A DNA stretch of 64,000 nucleotides from Catenaria anguillulae PL171 (lineage: Eukaryota > Blastocladiomycota > Blastocladiomycetes > Blastocladiales > Catenariaceae), in assembly GCA_002102555.1 (NCBI GenBank), contig MCFL01000017.1, forward strand, positions 186,001-250,000, written 5' to 3'. Shown piece after piece: positions 20,935 through 33,639 of the stretch; the first letter of the stretch is position 1, and each line of letters starts with the position of its first letter. The translations under genes and the position numbers were made by a program. Under the pieces are notes generated by a model. It saw only the letters and a program-made list of their open reading frames with translations, did no database searches and was not told where the DNA came from.

Positions 20935-23900
20935 TCACTCGGGCGTTGCCAAATCAATCCCCAATCCAAGCAGCACAACCATCAACTTGGTCATGTACAC
21001 ACTCGCATAGCTCGCCATGTAAAATTCATGATCCGCATTGTGCGCCGCAACATGATTGTGAGCTAGCTCGTGGGCGAATACCATAAACCAATACGTGTAC
21101 GCCTTGCTGCTCCCCGCCGCTGGCATGTACCTGGACGCATTGAAAAACAGGGCCCGGCCGCGATTGAACGCAACGCTCTGCGCCTGTTCATCCACGTACA
21201 CGTGCAAGGCGCGCGCCGGTAACCCGAATACATCGGCCAGCAGCATGATAATGCCGGCAAACTCAATGAAGCGTGCCCGCATGGCGCCTGTGGTCACATC
21301 GGCGTCCGAGTGCGACCGGCCGCGGTACAGTTTCATGGGCAAAAAGCCCTGCGACACTTCGACGAGGTCGTGTCCAGCACTTACCAAGTCGCAGTAGGTT
21401 TGTTGCGCTTGCGCGAGTTGAGGCGGGTTGGCTACGACGGTCCCAGGAGCGGCAGCGGAGCTGCTGGCGCGAATCGCAGATTGGAGTGTGGATTGGAGCT
21501 GGGCGTCGAATTCAGGGGTCCCTTCGCGCAGCATGCGGGTGCCGGGTGGGGGTTGAGACGGTTGGCCAGTGGACGGCTGGATCGCAGACGAGGAAGACGA
21601 GTGTTGCTGTTGCGGTGGTTGGTGGTGCGAGGGTGGCGGAGGCGTTGAAGCCGATCCAGGATATTGCGACGATGACGATGACGATGACGACGACGAGGCG
21701 GCACCGAGCGCATTGTTGACCAAGTTCATGAGTGACCCGCGCGGCGACGAGGACTTGACCTTTTCAAACAAGGACTGCCTTGACGGCGTTGGCGGGGTGG
21801 TGTTTCCGTTGAGACCAGCCTCGGAACCAGGGTTGCGCTTCAGCGCACCCGGCAATCCACCAGTCGCATCTTCGTACGATGGCGGTGGCAGCGTCTCGCT
21901 GCTTTTACTGGATGACGGTGGTGGAAGCCCGGCAGCTTGTGTAGATTTCGGGGGCGGTGTTGGAGACGGTGATGCAGCAGCAGGAGGTGGAATCGGTACA
22001 TGCGCTGGGGACGTTTTCGGCGCAGGCGGAACAACCTTTTGCTTCTGGGCAGCCTCGGCCAACTTGGGTGTGATTTTCAGAATCCGATCGACAGGAAAAC
22101 CTAGACAGAAAAAGTGTCAGAAAACATCAACCAGTGAATGAGGAAAGCCCGAGATATTTGACAGAACGCACCCTTCATCCTCAACGCATCCAAGCCTGTA
22201 CTCAGCAACGTACTCAACAGCAACTGGTCATTCAGCTTTGGCCGTTTGAAGATCAATCCACTCAAGCACCTAGCCACATCAAAGTAATCCATCTCAGCCA
22301 CTCCAGCATCGTCTCCACTCGCGGCCACCGCCGCGACAAGCAGTACGCTCTTGCTCGCCATGGCCGCCGACACGCCCTGGACGTGTTTCTTGCCCATGAA
22401 CTCTCGCACCAAATCGATCCGCGTCACCTCTTGTACCTGCACACCTTGCAACTGCGCCAGTGCATTCGATTGAATGTTTTTGCTTGCATTCAAATCGTGC
22501 ACAAGCAATGGCGCACGCTCCTTGATCTTGACTTGCAGTCCCTTGGCACGCGGCGTTGCCGGATCTCCAGCTTGCCCGCGGCCAGGTGCCCACGCAACAT
22601 CGTACCGCCTGTCAATCACGCTACCCAGCCAACGGGCGCCAAGGTGTTCGTAAAATGCCTCCAGTGTCGGGTCCATGGGACAAGTCACGGGTGCGAAAAT
22701 GGTCTGCAACACGGGATCATCGACGAGATACACATCGGGCGCGGCAACAAGCATCTGCTTACTCCCTTGAAACCCAACCAAAACAGGCGCATTTGCGAGT
22801 CGGCGGAGTACGTGTGCGGGAATGGTCGATAAGTTGAACGCCACTTTGGTCAACACATCCAAATACTCTGCGGGCCGGTCGGCATACACGCTCGCGGCGC
22901 CGTGCGCGAGCAGCCATTCGGCCATTTCGACGGGCGTAGGCTCGTCCTTGACGCCGCACAGGCGCAAGAACTGGTTGGCCGTGTCACCGAAATCCACGTG
23001 TGGGAGGAGCGGGAAAGGTTTCAGGTACACGTCCTTGGGTGCACGCGGGCCACCCGATGTAGGAACAAACGCCAATGTCGAGAGCGATGTAAGCGCGCGT
23101 TGGCCGAGCTCGGGCGCACGCAGGGCAAGGTACTCGAGCACGGGTTTGGCCGTGTCATCGGTCAAGGGCTTGGCGGCCAGTTGCGCAAGCACTTTGTCCA
23201 CGGGTGGATGCTTGGCGACACCCAACTTGTCTGCAACCGTCTCCAGCCTCGGGTCCAGCACCTTGAATCCCATGACGGCACACGCCGAATCGGTAAACAC
23301 TTGGTCACTCGTTGCCAGCTCGCCCGCGCTCGTCGTCGGCAAGTATGCCACCTGGCGCTCGCTCATTCTGCCCACCTCGCCCTTACCCAATGCAAACATG
23401 ATCAAGGCGACCCTCTTGTCAGCATCCAACTGCTTCTTGCTCGCCTGCTCCACAACCCACCTGGCGTCCACGCCCCGCTTAACGCCGATCCTCACCAAAA
23501 ACCGCCACTCTTTACATCCCTGCCTGACCATGGACTCTGGTAGCCCATGCACCTGTACCACATCCAACCCATCGAGCTCAAGATGCGGCATGACCAGCTC
23601 GCTCGCCACGTACTTGCGACCCTCAACCACTTTACCCGCACACTTGCCCTCAAACACGCGCGCGCCCGCAATCTTTGCAACATCTACCTCATCCAACCGA
23701 CTCTCACGCGCAAAGTACGCAACCAGCTGTGCGGGCGACCAATTGAGCGAATCGAGCCGCGACAAGATCAAGTGCGGATCAATGTGATCACGCACGCCGA
23801 GTGCACGCAGAAATGCGTGCGGGAGCTTTGCGGCCGCCGACGTCAGCATGGGCAAATCACTGGCCGAAAACACGCCGCCAGAGCCCGAACTGGAGCCGGC

Positions 23901-26215
23901 GGCCGAGGTTGCAGGTAAATAGGCGTCGCCCGGGGCAACGAGGCCATGGGTCGCTGTTGGCATGCACTTGAGCGACGTGAGCAGCGACAAGATGAGGGCG
24001 GATTGGGTTGCGGGCAGATTTGGATGTGCGCGTGCGAGAATGCCAAGCAGCTCAACGACCTTTGTGCCCGCACTGAGCGTGTCCGGCTCGCCATCAGGCA
24101 AAGTCGTCAGCAAGCCCTTGTCGGCAACATACTGTGCCCAATCCACCAGCCCGATTTCAGAGTACCCAAGCCATCGAAGCTGATGCTCCTCGACCTGCTT
24201 TGCCAGTGTATTGGGCATCACGTCCTCGGGCATGGGCGCCGCGGGCGGAAACCATCGCGACGATGCAAAGCGTGTGAAAGGCGTGCGCGATTTCAACGTG
24301 ATGAGGTGATGGTGTGCGAGCGAAGACCGATTTGCAATGGCCCAAGACCAAATGCATGCGAGCCGCGCATGGTCGTCGATTGTTGGCGGCAGCGCCTGGA
24401 AGACGTCGGCCACCGTGACGGGCTTGAGCAGCCGCGCATCGAGTAACAAGTCGAAAAACGGTTTGGCCGCATCGTAGACGGGTTTGGCAAGCATGGGTAG
24501 ATCGTCGAGCAAAAACGCGGCAACGGCAGAGTCGTACATACGGACCTGGCTCACGGGCTTGAGGCCTTTGGTGGAAAGCACAACGAGCTCGTCCGTGGAT
24601 GCGAGAAAGAAGGCACGCGAGACGAGCTGCGACACGGTGGATGCGGGAGTGGATGGGTGGCAGGTGAATGAGTTGACGACGTGCGTGTATCGGTCTGGGT
24701 CGGCGCGCGATTCGGCGAGTTCCGTGTCAAAAAGGACACGGCACAAAGTGCCGCCCATTGACGTGAGTTCTTGGTTCCAGTAGGCCAATGTTGGATCGAC
24801 AAAATCCATGTTTTCGCGTTCGACAGTCGGGATAAAGTGTGAGGCGAGGTGAACTGAGCAGCCAGTGGTTTGGTGGGTGCGAAAACCGATAAAGATGTTT
24901 CCCTGGCGTGGGTAGGGGACTGCCAATCGACATTTTCTCGGCGTGAGTTGTAGTGCTCGAGAGTGCAAGCCTGATGACGGTAAAGGAAGGCAACGAACCG
25001 AGATCTTCAAAGACACGCGACTCCACGGCCAGCTCCTGACTCAACTTGTACTCGTCTGCCGTATTGTAGACAGCGCTCATGGTCACCTTGCCAGGAACTC
25101 GTTTCTTTGTGGTCCGCTCCATCTGCGCCTGTAGCTGCGCGCTGCTCTTGACGAGGACAGTTGCCCGGGCGACACGCAAAAAGATGCTGCACTGGACCCA
25201 CTTGTACTCTTTGGGCTTGGGTGGCTTGGGTTTCGCAACTCCAAACCACAGCGCCACCTTGGACGTGAGACTCTGCTCTTCCTTTTCTTCCACCTCCTGC
25301 AGGAGTTTGGCCGTCATTTGGACGTTGCGCAAGTCGATGTGATCAAGCGTGAACAGGGATTGCGGCGAGGATCGACGGGTGTTGGGTGGGAGCGACAGGG
25401 GAAGGTCAGGCGAAAGGGTTTTTGCAAGCGAAATGACGTGTTTCGACTCGCCCGTCGGTCCGAGGTTGAGATACATGTCAATATGCGTCAGCGTCTCGGT
25501 AAACGACAGGCAGGTGGCGAGAAACTTGGAAAAGTCGTTGACGCGCGGTATGAGCATTGGTTCACGGAGTTGCATGTCAAACACGGTCCATTTGCGCTCT
25601 TCGACTTCTGTTGGTTGCTCAGTTGGTGGAAGTTCGGCGCGTTTGGCAAAGAGCTGGTCGCCCTTCCAAAAGAAACCCAGGCACTTGTCACCGGAGCGCA
25701 CAAACGGCTCTTCGCACACGGAAAAGAGCGAGTAGAAGCCGACGCCAAAGAAGCCGACCTTGGTTTCGTCTGGATTGCCCTCGGCAATCGACTTGAGGCG
25801 GCGCCAGTCCTGGTCTTGGAACACGCGACCATTGTTTTTGTAGGTGATGGCGGTCGACATTGTGGGGAGAGCACCGGCTGCAGGTGTTGGATGAGAGTCG
25901 GAGGTGGCTGCGGTGGACGCGGCCTGCGCGGCGGCACAGGTGAATTCGATTTTGACGTGCGTGGCTCCTGCATCGTTGGAGTTCTGTGCAACAAGAATCG
26001 ACGCACAACAGTTACATGGAGGAGGAAAAATAAAAGAGGAAGAGCAAATGAAATACACGAACCTGGATCAGTTCGCGGAAGATTGTAAACTCGGCGGAAT
26101 AGCGGGCAAGAATCTTGTCAATGAGATGCCGCGTATTGGTCTCGACTCGCTCCTCAACGCCGTGCTGGAGGAGGAGGTTGCGCGCTTGGAGCTGAGCATC
26201 GGAATGGTCCGCCAT
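20935..26215 (-). CDS. DUF3684-type protein: GHKL ATPase-like N-terminus, HExxH C-terminus
   Basis: Exons 26215-26063, 25983-24999, 24919-22172 and 22100-20935 give 1,683 residues, all in phase (donors GTTCGT, GTTCGT, GTGCGT). The N-terminus has the Hsp90/histidine-kinase-like ATP site: FRELIQNSNDAGATHVKIEF (the Asn/Asp box, split by intron 1) and VGFFGVGFYSLFSVCE (Gly box). Conserved blocks such as FIGFRTHQTTGCSVHLASHF and AYWNQELTSMGG match the fungal DUF3684 family, distantly related to the sacsin N-terminus. A Pro/Ser-rich disordered stretch with a ten-Ser run follows near residue 1,420. Near the C-terminus VFAHELAHNHVAAHN contains HExxH, the zinc-binding core of metallopeptidases. Whether it cleaves anything is unknown. 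It shares a 337-nt promoter region with eIF3h. Confidence 0.9.
21667..21697. repeat. GAC/GAT microsatellite coding polySer
   Basis: A (GACGAT)-like run on the plus strand; the minus strand reads TCG/TCA Ser codons in the linker of the DUF3684-type protein. Confidence 0.8.
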
Positions 26216-26552
26216 TGTACATGGATGAGCAATAGTAGAGATGTAGAGGATGCGATTGCATAGAGTGGCACTTGCGTTTCTGTTTCTTCTCGCCACAGGA
26301 CGGGTCTTGCACGCAAACACAAACACAAATACAATGTGCACAGTCAGCACACTCACGAAACCCGAAAGCGAAAAAGGTGGCGAGATGAGATGAGATGATG
26401 AGGTGGACACGGGCCACGTGATGCAATGTGACGAGTAGATGAGCTTTGTTTGTGCGTGACAGCCTGGGCCTGGCTGGCGTCTGTCTGCCCATCATGCGCT
26501 CGTGGCAGGATCAAGCGATACCGTCAACGCACACACACGGCACAGTACGGCT
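26216..26552. other. Bidirectional promoter region
   Basis: 337 nt between the divergent starts of the DUF3684-type gene and eIF3h. Contains a CA-rich stretch near 26311-26345; no TATA box seen. Confidence 0.5.
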
Positions 26553-27674
26553 ATGCAATCCACCAACATTCACGGCGCAAAGATGATGAACCGGACCAAC
26601 CCCGCCAACCTCTTCTCGGCGCTCGCCGCTCTCGGGCCCGAGCCAGAGGCCGAGCCCTATGTCGAGGACGTGCCCATCACCCACGTCCAGGTCGACGCCC
26701 TCGTCGCACTCAAGATCATCAAGCATGCAAAGGACCAGGCACCCACGGCCGTCACGGGCGCCCTCCTCGGCATGGACATTGACGGCACCCTCGAGGTCAC
26801 TCAATGCTACCCCTACCTGGCCAAGCAGCGCCGGAACCAAAACCAGCCCGAGCCCGAAGAGGACCAGGCTGAGCTCGATGAAATGTACCAGTTTGAGATG
26901 CTCAAGCGCCTGCGCCAGGTCAATGCCGACGCAAACACGGTTGGCTGGTACCACTCTTCGCCCCTCTCCAATTTTTTGCACCACACGTGGATTGCGACCC
27001 AATCGGATTTCCAAGCCACCATCACAAACTCGGTCGTCCTCGAGTACGATCCGCTCGCCTCGCAAACCGGCGCACTTTCCCTGCGCGCCTTCCGCCTCAC
27101 CGAAGCCTTCATCAAGCTCTACAAGGGCAAACCCCGCTCATCCATCACCTCGGACGCCGTGACCCGCGCCGGCTTGCTCGACGAGGGCCTCCTTGAGGAA
27201 CTTCCCGTGTCGATCCGCAACTCGCACCTCGTCTCGGCATTGCTCTACGCACACAACCTCACGGCCCACACGGTTGCCGCACCCATGCCAGGCGTCGACC
27301 GTGCCTCGTACACGGCCAAGCACGCCGAGGCACTCCTCAACACGCTCGAAAACTACTCGACCGAGCAGACCCGGTACTCTGGCTGGAACCGCGTGTACCA
27401 GCGCGAAAAGGCCCGCATTGAGTTGTTGACCAACCGCAAGAGGCAAGAAAACCCGGACGAGGCCGACGAGATGAAGAAGGCCATGAGTGCAAAGTTGCCC
27501 AACGAGCCGCCCAAGTTGGATTCCTTGTTGATTGGACACCAGATTGATCAGCATGCTGCCGTGGTCGAGGGCTTTTTGGCACCCGCCGTGTTGAGCGTCG
27601 AGCTGGCCAAGGCCGCCGTGGTCAAGGAGGAGGTGGTATCAGGCAGTGACGCCGTGGATGAGGTTGATGCGTAA
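26553..27674 (+). CDS. Translation initiation factor eIF3 subunit h
   Basis: Intronless, 373 residues from the ATG at 26553; human eIF3h has 352. An MPN domain covers about residues 40-190: VQVDALVALKIIKHAK, TGALLGMDIDGTLEVTQCYP and GWYHSSPLSNFLHH. In the JAMM metalloprotease site the second His of HxH is replaced (WYHSS), as expected for the non-catalytic MPN of eIF3h. The C-terminal helical half includes YSGWNRVYQREKARIEL and the dimer-type LLIGHQIDQHAAVVEGF. It acts in the cytoplasmic eIF3 complex during translation initiation. Codon use is biased to C/G third positions, fitting a highly expressed gene. The encoded MMNRTNPANLF (ATG at 26583) could be an alternative start. Confidence 0.92.
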   Translation: MQSTNIHGAKMMNRTNPANLFSALAALGPEPEAEPYVEDVPITHVQVDALVALKIIKHAKDQAPTAVTGALLGMDIDGTLEVTQCYPYLAKQRRNQNQPEPEEDQAELDEMYQFEMLKRLRQVNADANTVGWYHSSPLSNFLHHTWIATQSDFQATITNSVVLEYDPLASQTGALSLRAFRLTEAFIKLYKGKPRSSITSDAVTRAGLLDEGLLEELPVSIRNSHLVSALLYAHNLTAHTVAAPMPGVDRASYTAKHAEALLNTLENYSTEQTRYSGWNRVYQREKARIELLTNRKRQENPDEADEMKKAMSAKLPNEPPKLDSLLIGHQIDQHAAVVEGFLAPAVLSVELAKAAVVKEEVVSGSDAVDEVDA

Positions 27675-28586
27675 GTTGCGATTCCAGTTGGTTCTCAATT
27701 GTTGCCTGTTTGCTGCCCTTCTTGTTTTTCCTTTTCCCCTTTATTTCGATTGTTTGTGTTTCTACATGATAAACACCTCCGATTGTGTGTTTTTGATATT
27801 GATATGGACCAACCTGACGAGCCAGTCCTACATTCGCAGCCTCAATCGTCATAAATACATAGGATCATGACGAGATGAAGCAGCATCGTCTTTTCGAATC
27901 GATTTGTCCGCAGTCAACAAACAACACCACGAACGACTGGCGAAGATGCACACGACCTTTGAATTTCCTGCGTCGATGCGAACAGTATTTAAAAGAAGAA
28001 GATACCGGTAAAAAGCCTCGAAAAACCGAGAGCTCGACACTTCTCTTCCAGCTGGACCTGATCCAATTGGAAGTATTTTGTTGACGACGCAGCTTTCAAG
28101 TTAGATTCAACCCAGAAGACTACACTCGGCAGATATCTGATCGCTTCAATTCGGTGCGACCACTATCATCACTAAAACACCCCAAACAACGCTAGAACCT
28201 GTTTCGGGCTCAAGAAGCGTTCACTTCTCCCTCTTCCCCACTCGCCGAGCAACGACAAACGGCCAACACGCCTGGCCCTCTGAGTGTTTTCCGTTTTCGA
28301 GTAGAGATTCAAAGCAATCGACGTGATCCGCCCACGTCAACTTTGCCCCTTGGAATAACTGACAGCGTACGCTTCAATCTCCTTCCGCGCATACCCCCGA
28401 CTTATCCCCCATTTACCCCCAACGAGATCGGGGATCGGGATGGGAATCCAGCAGCAACGATCTCGGCTGACGCGTTCAAAGTCAAGGTGGTTGCCCGCCG
28501 ACTAAACAGAGTCTTTCCCACGGCCTGTATCACCCATCAGAGCTAGAATTTTATCCTACAGGGGCCATACGTATTCTTTATCCGCA
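27675..28586. other. Intergenic region
   Basis: About 910 nt between eIF3h and the beta-helix membrane gene. AT-richer than the flanking genes just after the eIF3h stop; no RNA gene or coding exon recognised. Confidence 0.5.
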
Positions 28587-31500
28587 ATGCACACCTTGCG
28601 CATTCGCCGATCCAGCCCACGTCCGCCCGAACGGCCAAGTATCTTTGCTGACCACTCTGCGTCTTCAACCCAACCAATCGCGCCTACCTCGTCTGCAACC
28701 TCATTCAACATGCCACCAACCGTGTCGTTCCTGCCGCGGCACGGTCGAAACAGCTACACCTCGTCCTCCCGACCGAGCTCTCGACACAATAACCCAGCTC
28801 CGCTTGTCTTCATTGCAGTCTTGCTCGTCGCTCTGGGGTTCGCCGCTTCGCACGTGGCTCATGCGCAAACGCTCTGGGTGCAACCCTCAACCGGCAGCGA
28901 CACGACGGCTTGCACAACGCAAGGAACTCCCTGTCGAACCATTCAGTATGCACTCAATCAGGCACCCACGAGTGGCTCGGAGATCCGCTTGCTGCCTGGC
29001 ACGTATTCGGGAGCTGGCAACACGGTGTTGACGTTTCCTGGAAAGACGGTCAAGTACGTGTCATGGAGGATTGAAATGATCTACCGTTGTTGAATGCAGA
29101 AGAGTGGACATTGACTCTGTACAACTCAACAGTATCACGGGCGTTGGCGGATCGGGCTCAGTGTTTATTGATGGCCAAAACACCAACCAGCTGTTCCGGT
29201 TTGTGGCCAATGAGGCCGGGTGGATTGATGGAGTCACGCTGATTCGTGGTCGGGCGGCAAGTGGTGCTTGCGCCTTGTATCGCAACTCGACGATGGTATG
29301 GGTTACCACCATTCGACAAGGAATCAATCCTTGGACTGACCAAAGCAAGGGTTCATTTTTACACTAGAGCTTCAGAAACAGCGTGTTCCATGGATGCAAT
29401 GCCCAAAGCACTGGCGCATCTTCCGGAGGATGTATGCGCGCGTTTTCTTTACATTCATTGACCTTTTGTTCCCACATTAAACTCACCTTCTTTCATTCAT
29501 CCAACTTCAATAGCCGATGGCCTGTTCGCCGAAGGAGGCGGTGCTCTCTACATTCTTAACTCTGGCCCGCAATTCCACAATGTGACGTTCCAATTCAACC
29601 GCGCCAACCAAGCTGCTGCGTCCGCCTGGCTCGATAATGGCGCCACGCCCATCTTCCGCGATTGCACCTTCCAATTCGAGCGCGCCGAATCGTTTGGCGG
29701 GTCTGTGGTTCCCGAGGGCACTTCGGATGGCCGGTTCTACAACTGTAAATGGAACGGCTGCTTTTCCAAGTTTGGCGGGTCGATCGATACCGGGTCCACG
29801 TCAACGACCGAGTTTCACAATGTCGAAATTTACAATTCGACTGGCCAACGTGGCGGTGCTATTTACCACTACAACGCGGACCGGGTCAAGATTTACAACT
29901 CGCGCATTTACAATAACACGGCCGAAACCAATGGTGGCGGCATCGTCTTTTCCATCAACGTCATGCCACTGTATGTCAACTGCTCCTTCTGGGACAACAT
30001 TGCCGGAGGCGTGGGTGGTGCCGTTTACGCCGAGTCCAACTCCAACGGCACATTCATCGATACAAGCTTCTATCGCAACCGCGCACCGGGCGGAGGCGGC
30101 GCCATCTTTGCCCGTGGCAGCGTCATTATCAACTCCATCAACAACCAAGTTTACAACAACACGGCCATTTACGGGGCGGGCATGTTGTTTGAGGACCAGT
30201 GTGTGGTCAATGTCAATGGGTTGAATTGCACGCACAACACGGCAGACTTGGACGGTGGGTGCATCAAGTTCCAGAACAATGTCAATTTCCGCGTTACCAA
30301 CAGCATCATTTCACGCAACGTGGCCAACACTGAGGGTGGCGCAATGGCCATGGACTCCAACTCGCAGCTGACCATGACCAACACGGTGGTTGAGGCCAAC
30401 TCGGCATCCAGCTCGCGTGGAGGTGGTTTGCACGTTGGTGGTGCTGCGTCTGCAACATTGACCGGGTCAACCTTCCGTGGAAACGTCGCAAGCAAAGGCG
30501 GGGCTATTGACTTGGTCGCACGTGGATCGCTCACCGTCACGGGGACGACCATTACCGGAAACACGGCCCCGCAAGGTGGCGGCATTTACACTGGGTCTGT
30601 TGGTGGATTCACGCTCAACGACACGACATTTGACGCCAACGTGGCCGACTTTGGTGGGGCCGTCTTTTTGGATTCGAACGCCAATGCCGGCAACAATGTC
30701 ATGAACCGTGGCAACATCAGGAATCATCGCGCAAAGGCCGGCGCCGCCTTCTTTTACAATGTGTGGTCGAGGCTCTTGACTTACTCGAATGCCAGCACGA
30801 CCTTCACCAACAATTCTGCCCTGTATGGTGACCAAGAAGCGACGAAACCGTACCGGATGCGCGAAACGGCGCCTTTGCTGAGCGGATACTCGCCCAAGGA
30901 CAGGTTTGCGCTCAACCTGCAACTGATTGACTTTTTCGGCAATGTCGCCGTGGAAACGCCCGACCAGGTCATTGTGACGATTGAGGGCAGGAATGGACTG
31001 CAAGTCGAGTCGTCCATTGTCCGTCAAGGGTTCCAGCGAGGTGAGGCAAAGTTCGAGTCAGTCATTGTGTACGGAATGCGTGGCCAGACGTACACGCTGA
31101 CGGCGAGCTCGCTGTCGCTCCCCACGCTCACATTCCCCATCACCATCATTTCGTGCGGGCCCGGCTACGAGTCGTCGCAGATTGGAACCGACCCAACATA
31201 CAGGTGTACGCGCTGCACGCCCGGAACATACTCCCTTGTCTCAGACGAGAGGTGCAATCCGTGCCCGACGGGTGCCGATTGCACAAAGGGCGGAGCAAAT
31301 ATCACGACCTTGTTTGGCTTTTGGATGGATCCAGCGTCGCTTGAACTGAGGGACCCAAAGTTGTACCGTTGCAGCGGCGCAAATTGCATCGGTGAGTCAA
31401 AGTGTGGACCTTTCCGCGAGGATCGGTTATGCTCGAGGTGCATGCAGGGATACAGTGAGTGGAACAAGGAGTGCCAAGATTGCACAACGAGCACGAGTCC

Positions 31501-33099
31501 TGGGTGGTTGTTGGCGCCCTTGACCGCTGGAATCGTGTATGCCGCCTTATGTACGTTCCATCCAACGCTTTCCCCTCAAATCTTGTTCTTGACTTCGTGT
31601 TCGCACATCCTTACACGTGGTGCAACTCAGTGATTCGCTTCCAACGTCTCACCGAAGCTGGTATTCCCAAGTCGCTCGTCTTCTTCATTCAAGCTTCGCT
31701 CATTCTGGTTGCCAACGACAATCGTGGCTCCGCACAATCCGTGCTCGTCACATTCAACTTGGCGTTTGACTGGATTATCAATCTCGATTACCGTAACAAG
31801 TGCGTGCTCAACCTCGGCCCACTTGGACGGCTGGCCTATGACTTTTACGCGCCGTCCACGCCCATCATTGGCGTCGTCATTTGCGCCATTGTGATGAAGC
31901 TGTATCATGCCATTGTGCTCCGCCAATCCATGACGAGCTACTGGAACTGGCGTATTGTTGCCGCATTCATTTGGGTGCTGCTTTGGGGCTACATCATGGT
32001 GGCCAAGGCCACGTTCAACTTGCTCAATTGCGTCCAGGTCGGGTCTCAGGTCGTATTGGCCGCCGCTCCAAGCGTCATTTGCGGCAATCCAGAGCACGTG
32101 CCATACATGGCGTTTGCCTGGATCGTGGTCATCTTCTATATCGTGGGACTTCCTGCTGCTTGTGGTGGTCTGCTCATCTACGCACGCAAGCGCCTGGCCG
32201 TTGACCCCAACTACCCGCTCGTCAAGGAATTGTACAAGGCATTCCAGCCGTCCATGTGGTACTATGAAATCGTGCTCACGTTGCGCAAGTTGCTCTTGAC
32301 GCTCTTGGACGTATTCCTGTCGACCATGGAGGCCGAGCACGCGTTGGCGCTGTGTGTCTTCTTCTACGTCATCTTTGTGGTGCAGTATGCGACGCAGCCC
32401 TTCAAGAACAGGCTCTTTAACCGTGCCGAAGATTTCTTGCTCATGACGCTCATTTTGATGAGCGGGTTGAGTATGGGCAATACCATGCGGACCAATGTGC
32501 GACTTTGCTTCTCATTGCTCTACTGGATCACGACTGTGACACTGACTGACGCGGTTGGTTCTTGCGTTCCTTAGTATCTTTCAAACTTGGACGTGATTGG
32601 CGCATCCTACGGCTTTGTCATTATTGGCATTCTCGTTGTCTTGACATTTATCGTTGCGCTAACGCAAACTGGAGCGCGTGTCTTGGCCAAGTTCATTTCC
32701 CGGCATCCAGCATTGGCCCGGTCCATCAACAACATGACGTCCATCAAGGAGAAAGTCGCGGCCATGGGCTCACAGTACTCAATGGGCAAAGGGTCCAAGG
32801 GCAACAGTGCAGCGGGATCGCCCAAGGGGTCTGTTGGCGGGCTCAATGCAGAGACAAATGTGGCGGCCATGACGTCGGCAGGCAAGTTGGCGACGAGCGC
32901 AAGCAAATCATCGGGCGGTGGCGGGCAGGCCGCCAGTGAGATGGTGAAGTCGGGTGCCATGACGACAGAGAGGGGAACAGAGATGGGAATGGGGCCGGTG
33001 GCGACGGGAAGGGATGAGAGACCCGCCGCAAGTGGGAGTAAAGGGTCGTTGAGGCGTTCCAGATCGGGTGTTGCAGGCGAAAAGCCCGAGTCGGGTTAG
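28587..33099 (+). CDS. Beta-helix ectodomain protein with Cys-rich module and multi-TM C-terminus
   Basis: Six exons: 28587-29053, 29100-29295, 29368-29431, 29514-31550, 31631-32496 and 32575-33099, 1,384 residues. A second in-frame ATG at 28710 would shorten the N-terminus. A signal-anchor (PLVFIAVLLVALGFAAS) precedes TLWVQPSTGSD...CRTIQYALNQ, then a long right-handed beta-helix with repeating GGG/GGA[IV] turns and Asn-rich strands (GGAIYHYNADRVKIYNSRIY, GGAVYAESNSNGTFIDTSFY), like polymorphic-outer-membrane-protein repeats. A Cys-rich module follows (CTRCTPGTYSLVSDERCNPCP), similar to the GCC2/GCC3 ephrin-receptor-like repeat. About eight hydrophobic segments then form the membrane part, and a Ser/Gly/Lys-rich cytosolic tail ends it. 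It is probably a surface receptor or adhesin of unknown ligand. The first intron is only 46 nt. Confidence 0.85.
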
Positions 33100-33639
33100 T
33101 TGGACGCTCTCCCTTCCTTCAAGGCATGAATCGGGGGATCGTGTTGTTCTTGGGCGTTGGTGCGACCGCAGGCTTGCAGATTGTGGGCACGCTTGTGTTT
33201 GGACAGTTTCCCGCGTGCACACAACTTGCCTCTCGTCTGATTTGTTGGCTTCATTCTATAGATTCTGTGTTCCTTTCTTTCCGTTGTTGGCTGCTGGCCA
33301 ACTGCAAGAGCCATCATGCTTGCGGCATCTTCCGTGTTGAGCCTGCAGGCATCATGCGGCTGCACTTTTTGAAACTGGTGTTGCACGCCATTTGAGCTGA
33401 ATGGCGTGGCTGACCACGCCGCCGCCCGCCGCCCAAGCAGCAGGGCAAGGTTGTCCGCGTGAATGACCAGGGGACAATGTGTGACTCGATTGCGGCGACG
33501 GGTTGCGAAATCTCCCCGTACTGTTTATAAAGCAGCCTTGCCCTCGGCCTCGACTCCAAACGACACGAGCAACGACCAGCGTCAGACCCCTCCATGAACG
33601 ACTCTCGAGTGCACATTTATTAAGACTTAACCAATTGAC
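33100..33639. other. Intergenic region with TATA box
   Basis: 540 nt between the beta-helix gene and the kinase gene. TTTATAAAG at 33525-33533 is the only element recognised. Confidence 0.5.
33525..33533 (+). promoter_or_regulatory. TATA box of the kinase gene
   Basis: TTTATAAAG lies 107 nt before the kinase ATG at 33640 in an otherwise GC-rich stretch. Confidence 0.55.

Noticed and set aside
27660-27685. A perfect GTAAGT donor overlapping the eIF3h stop codon, followed by an AG 19 nt later
   Set aside because: The intron would be far too short, the protein already ends at the family's usual length, and other introns here do not use GTAAGT.
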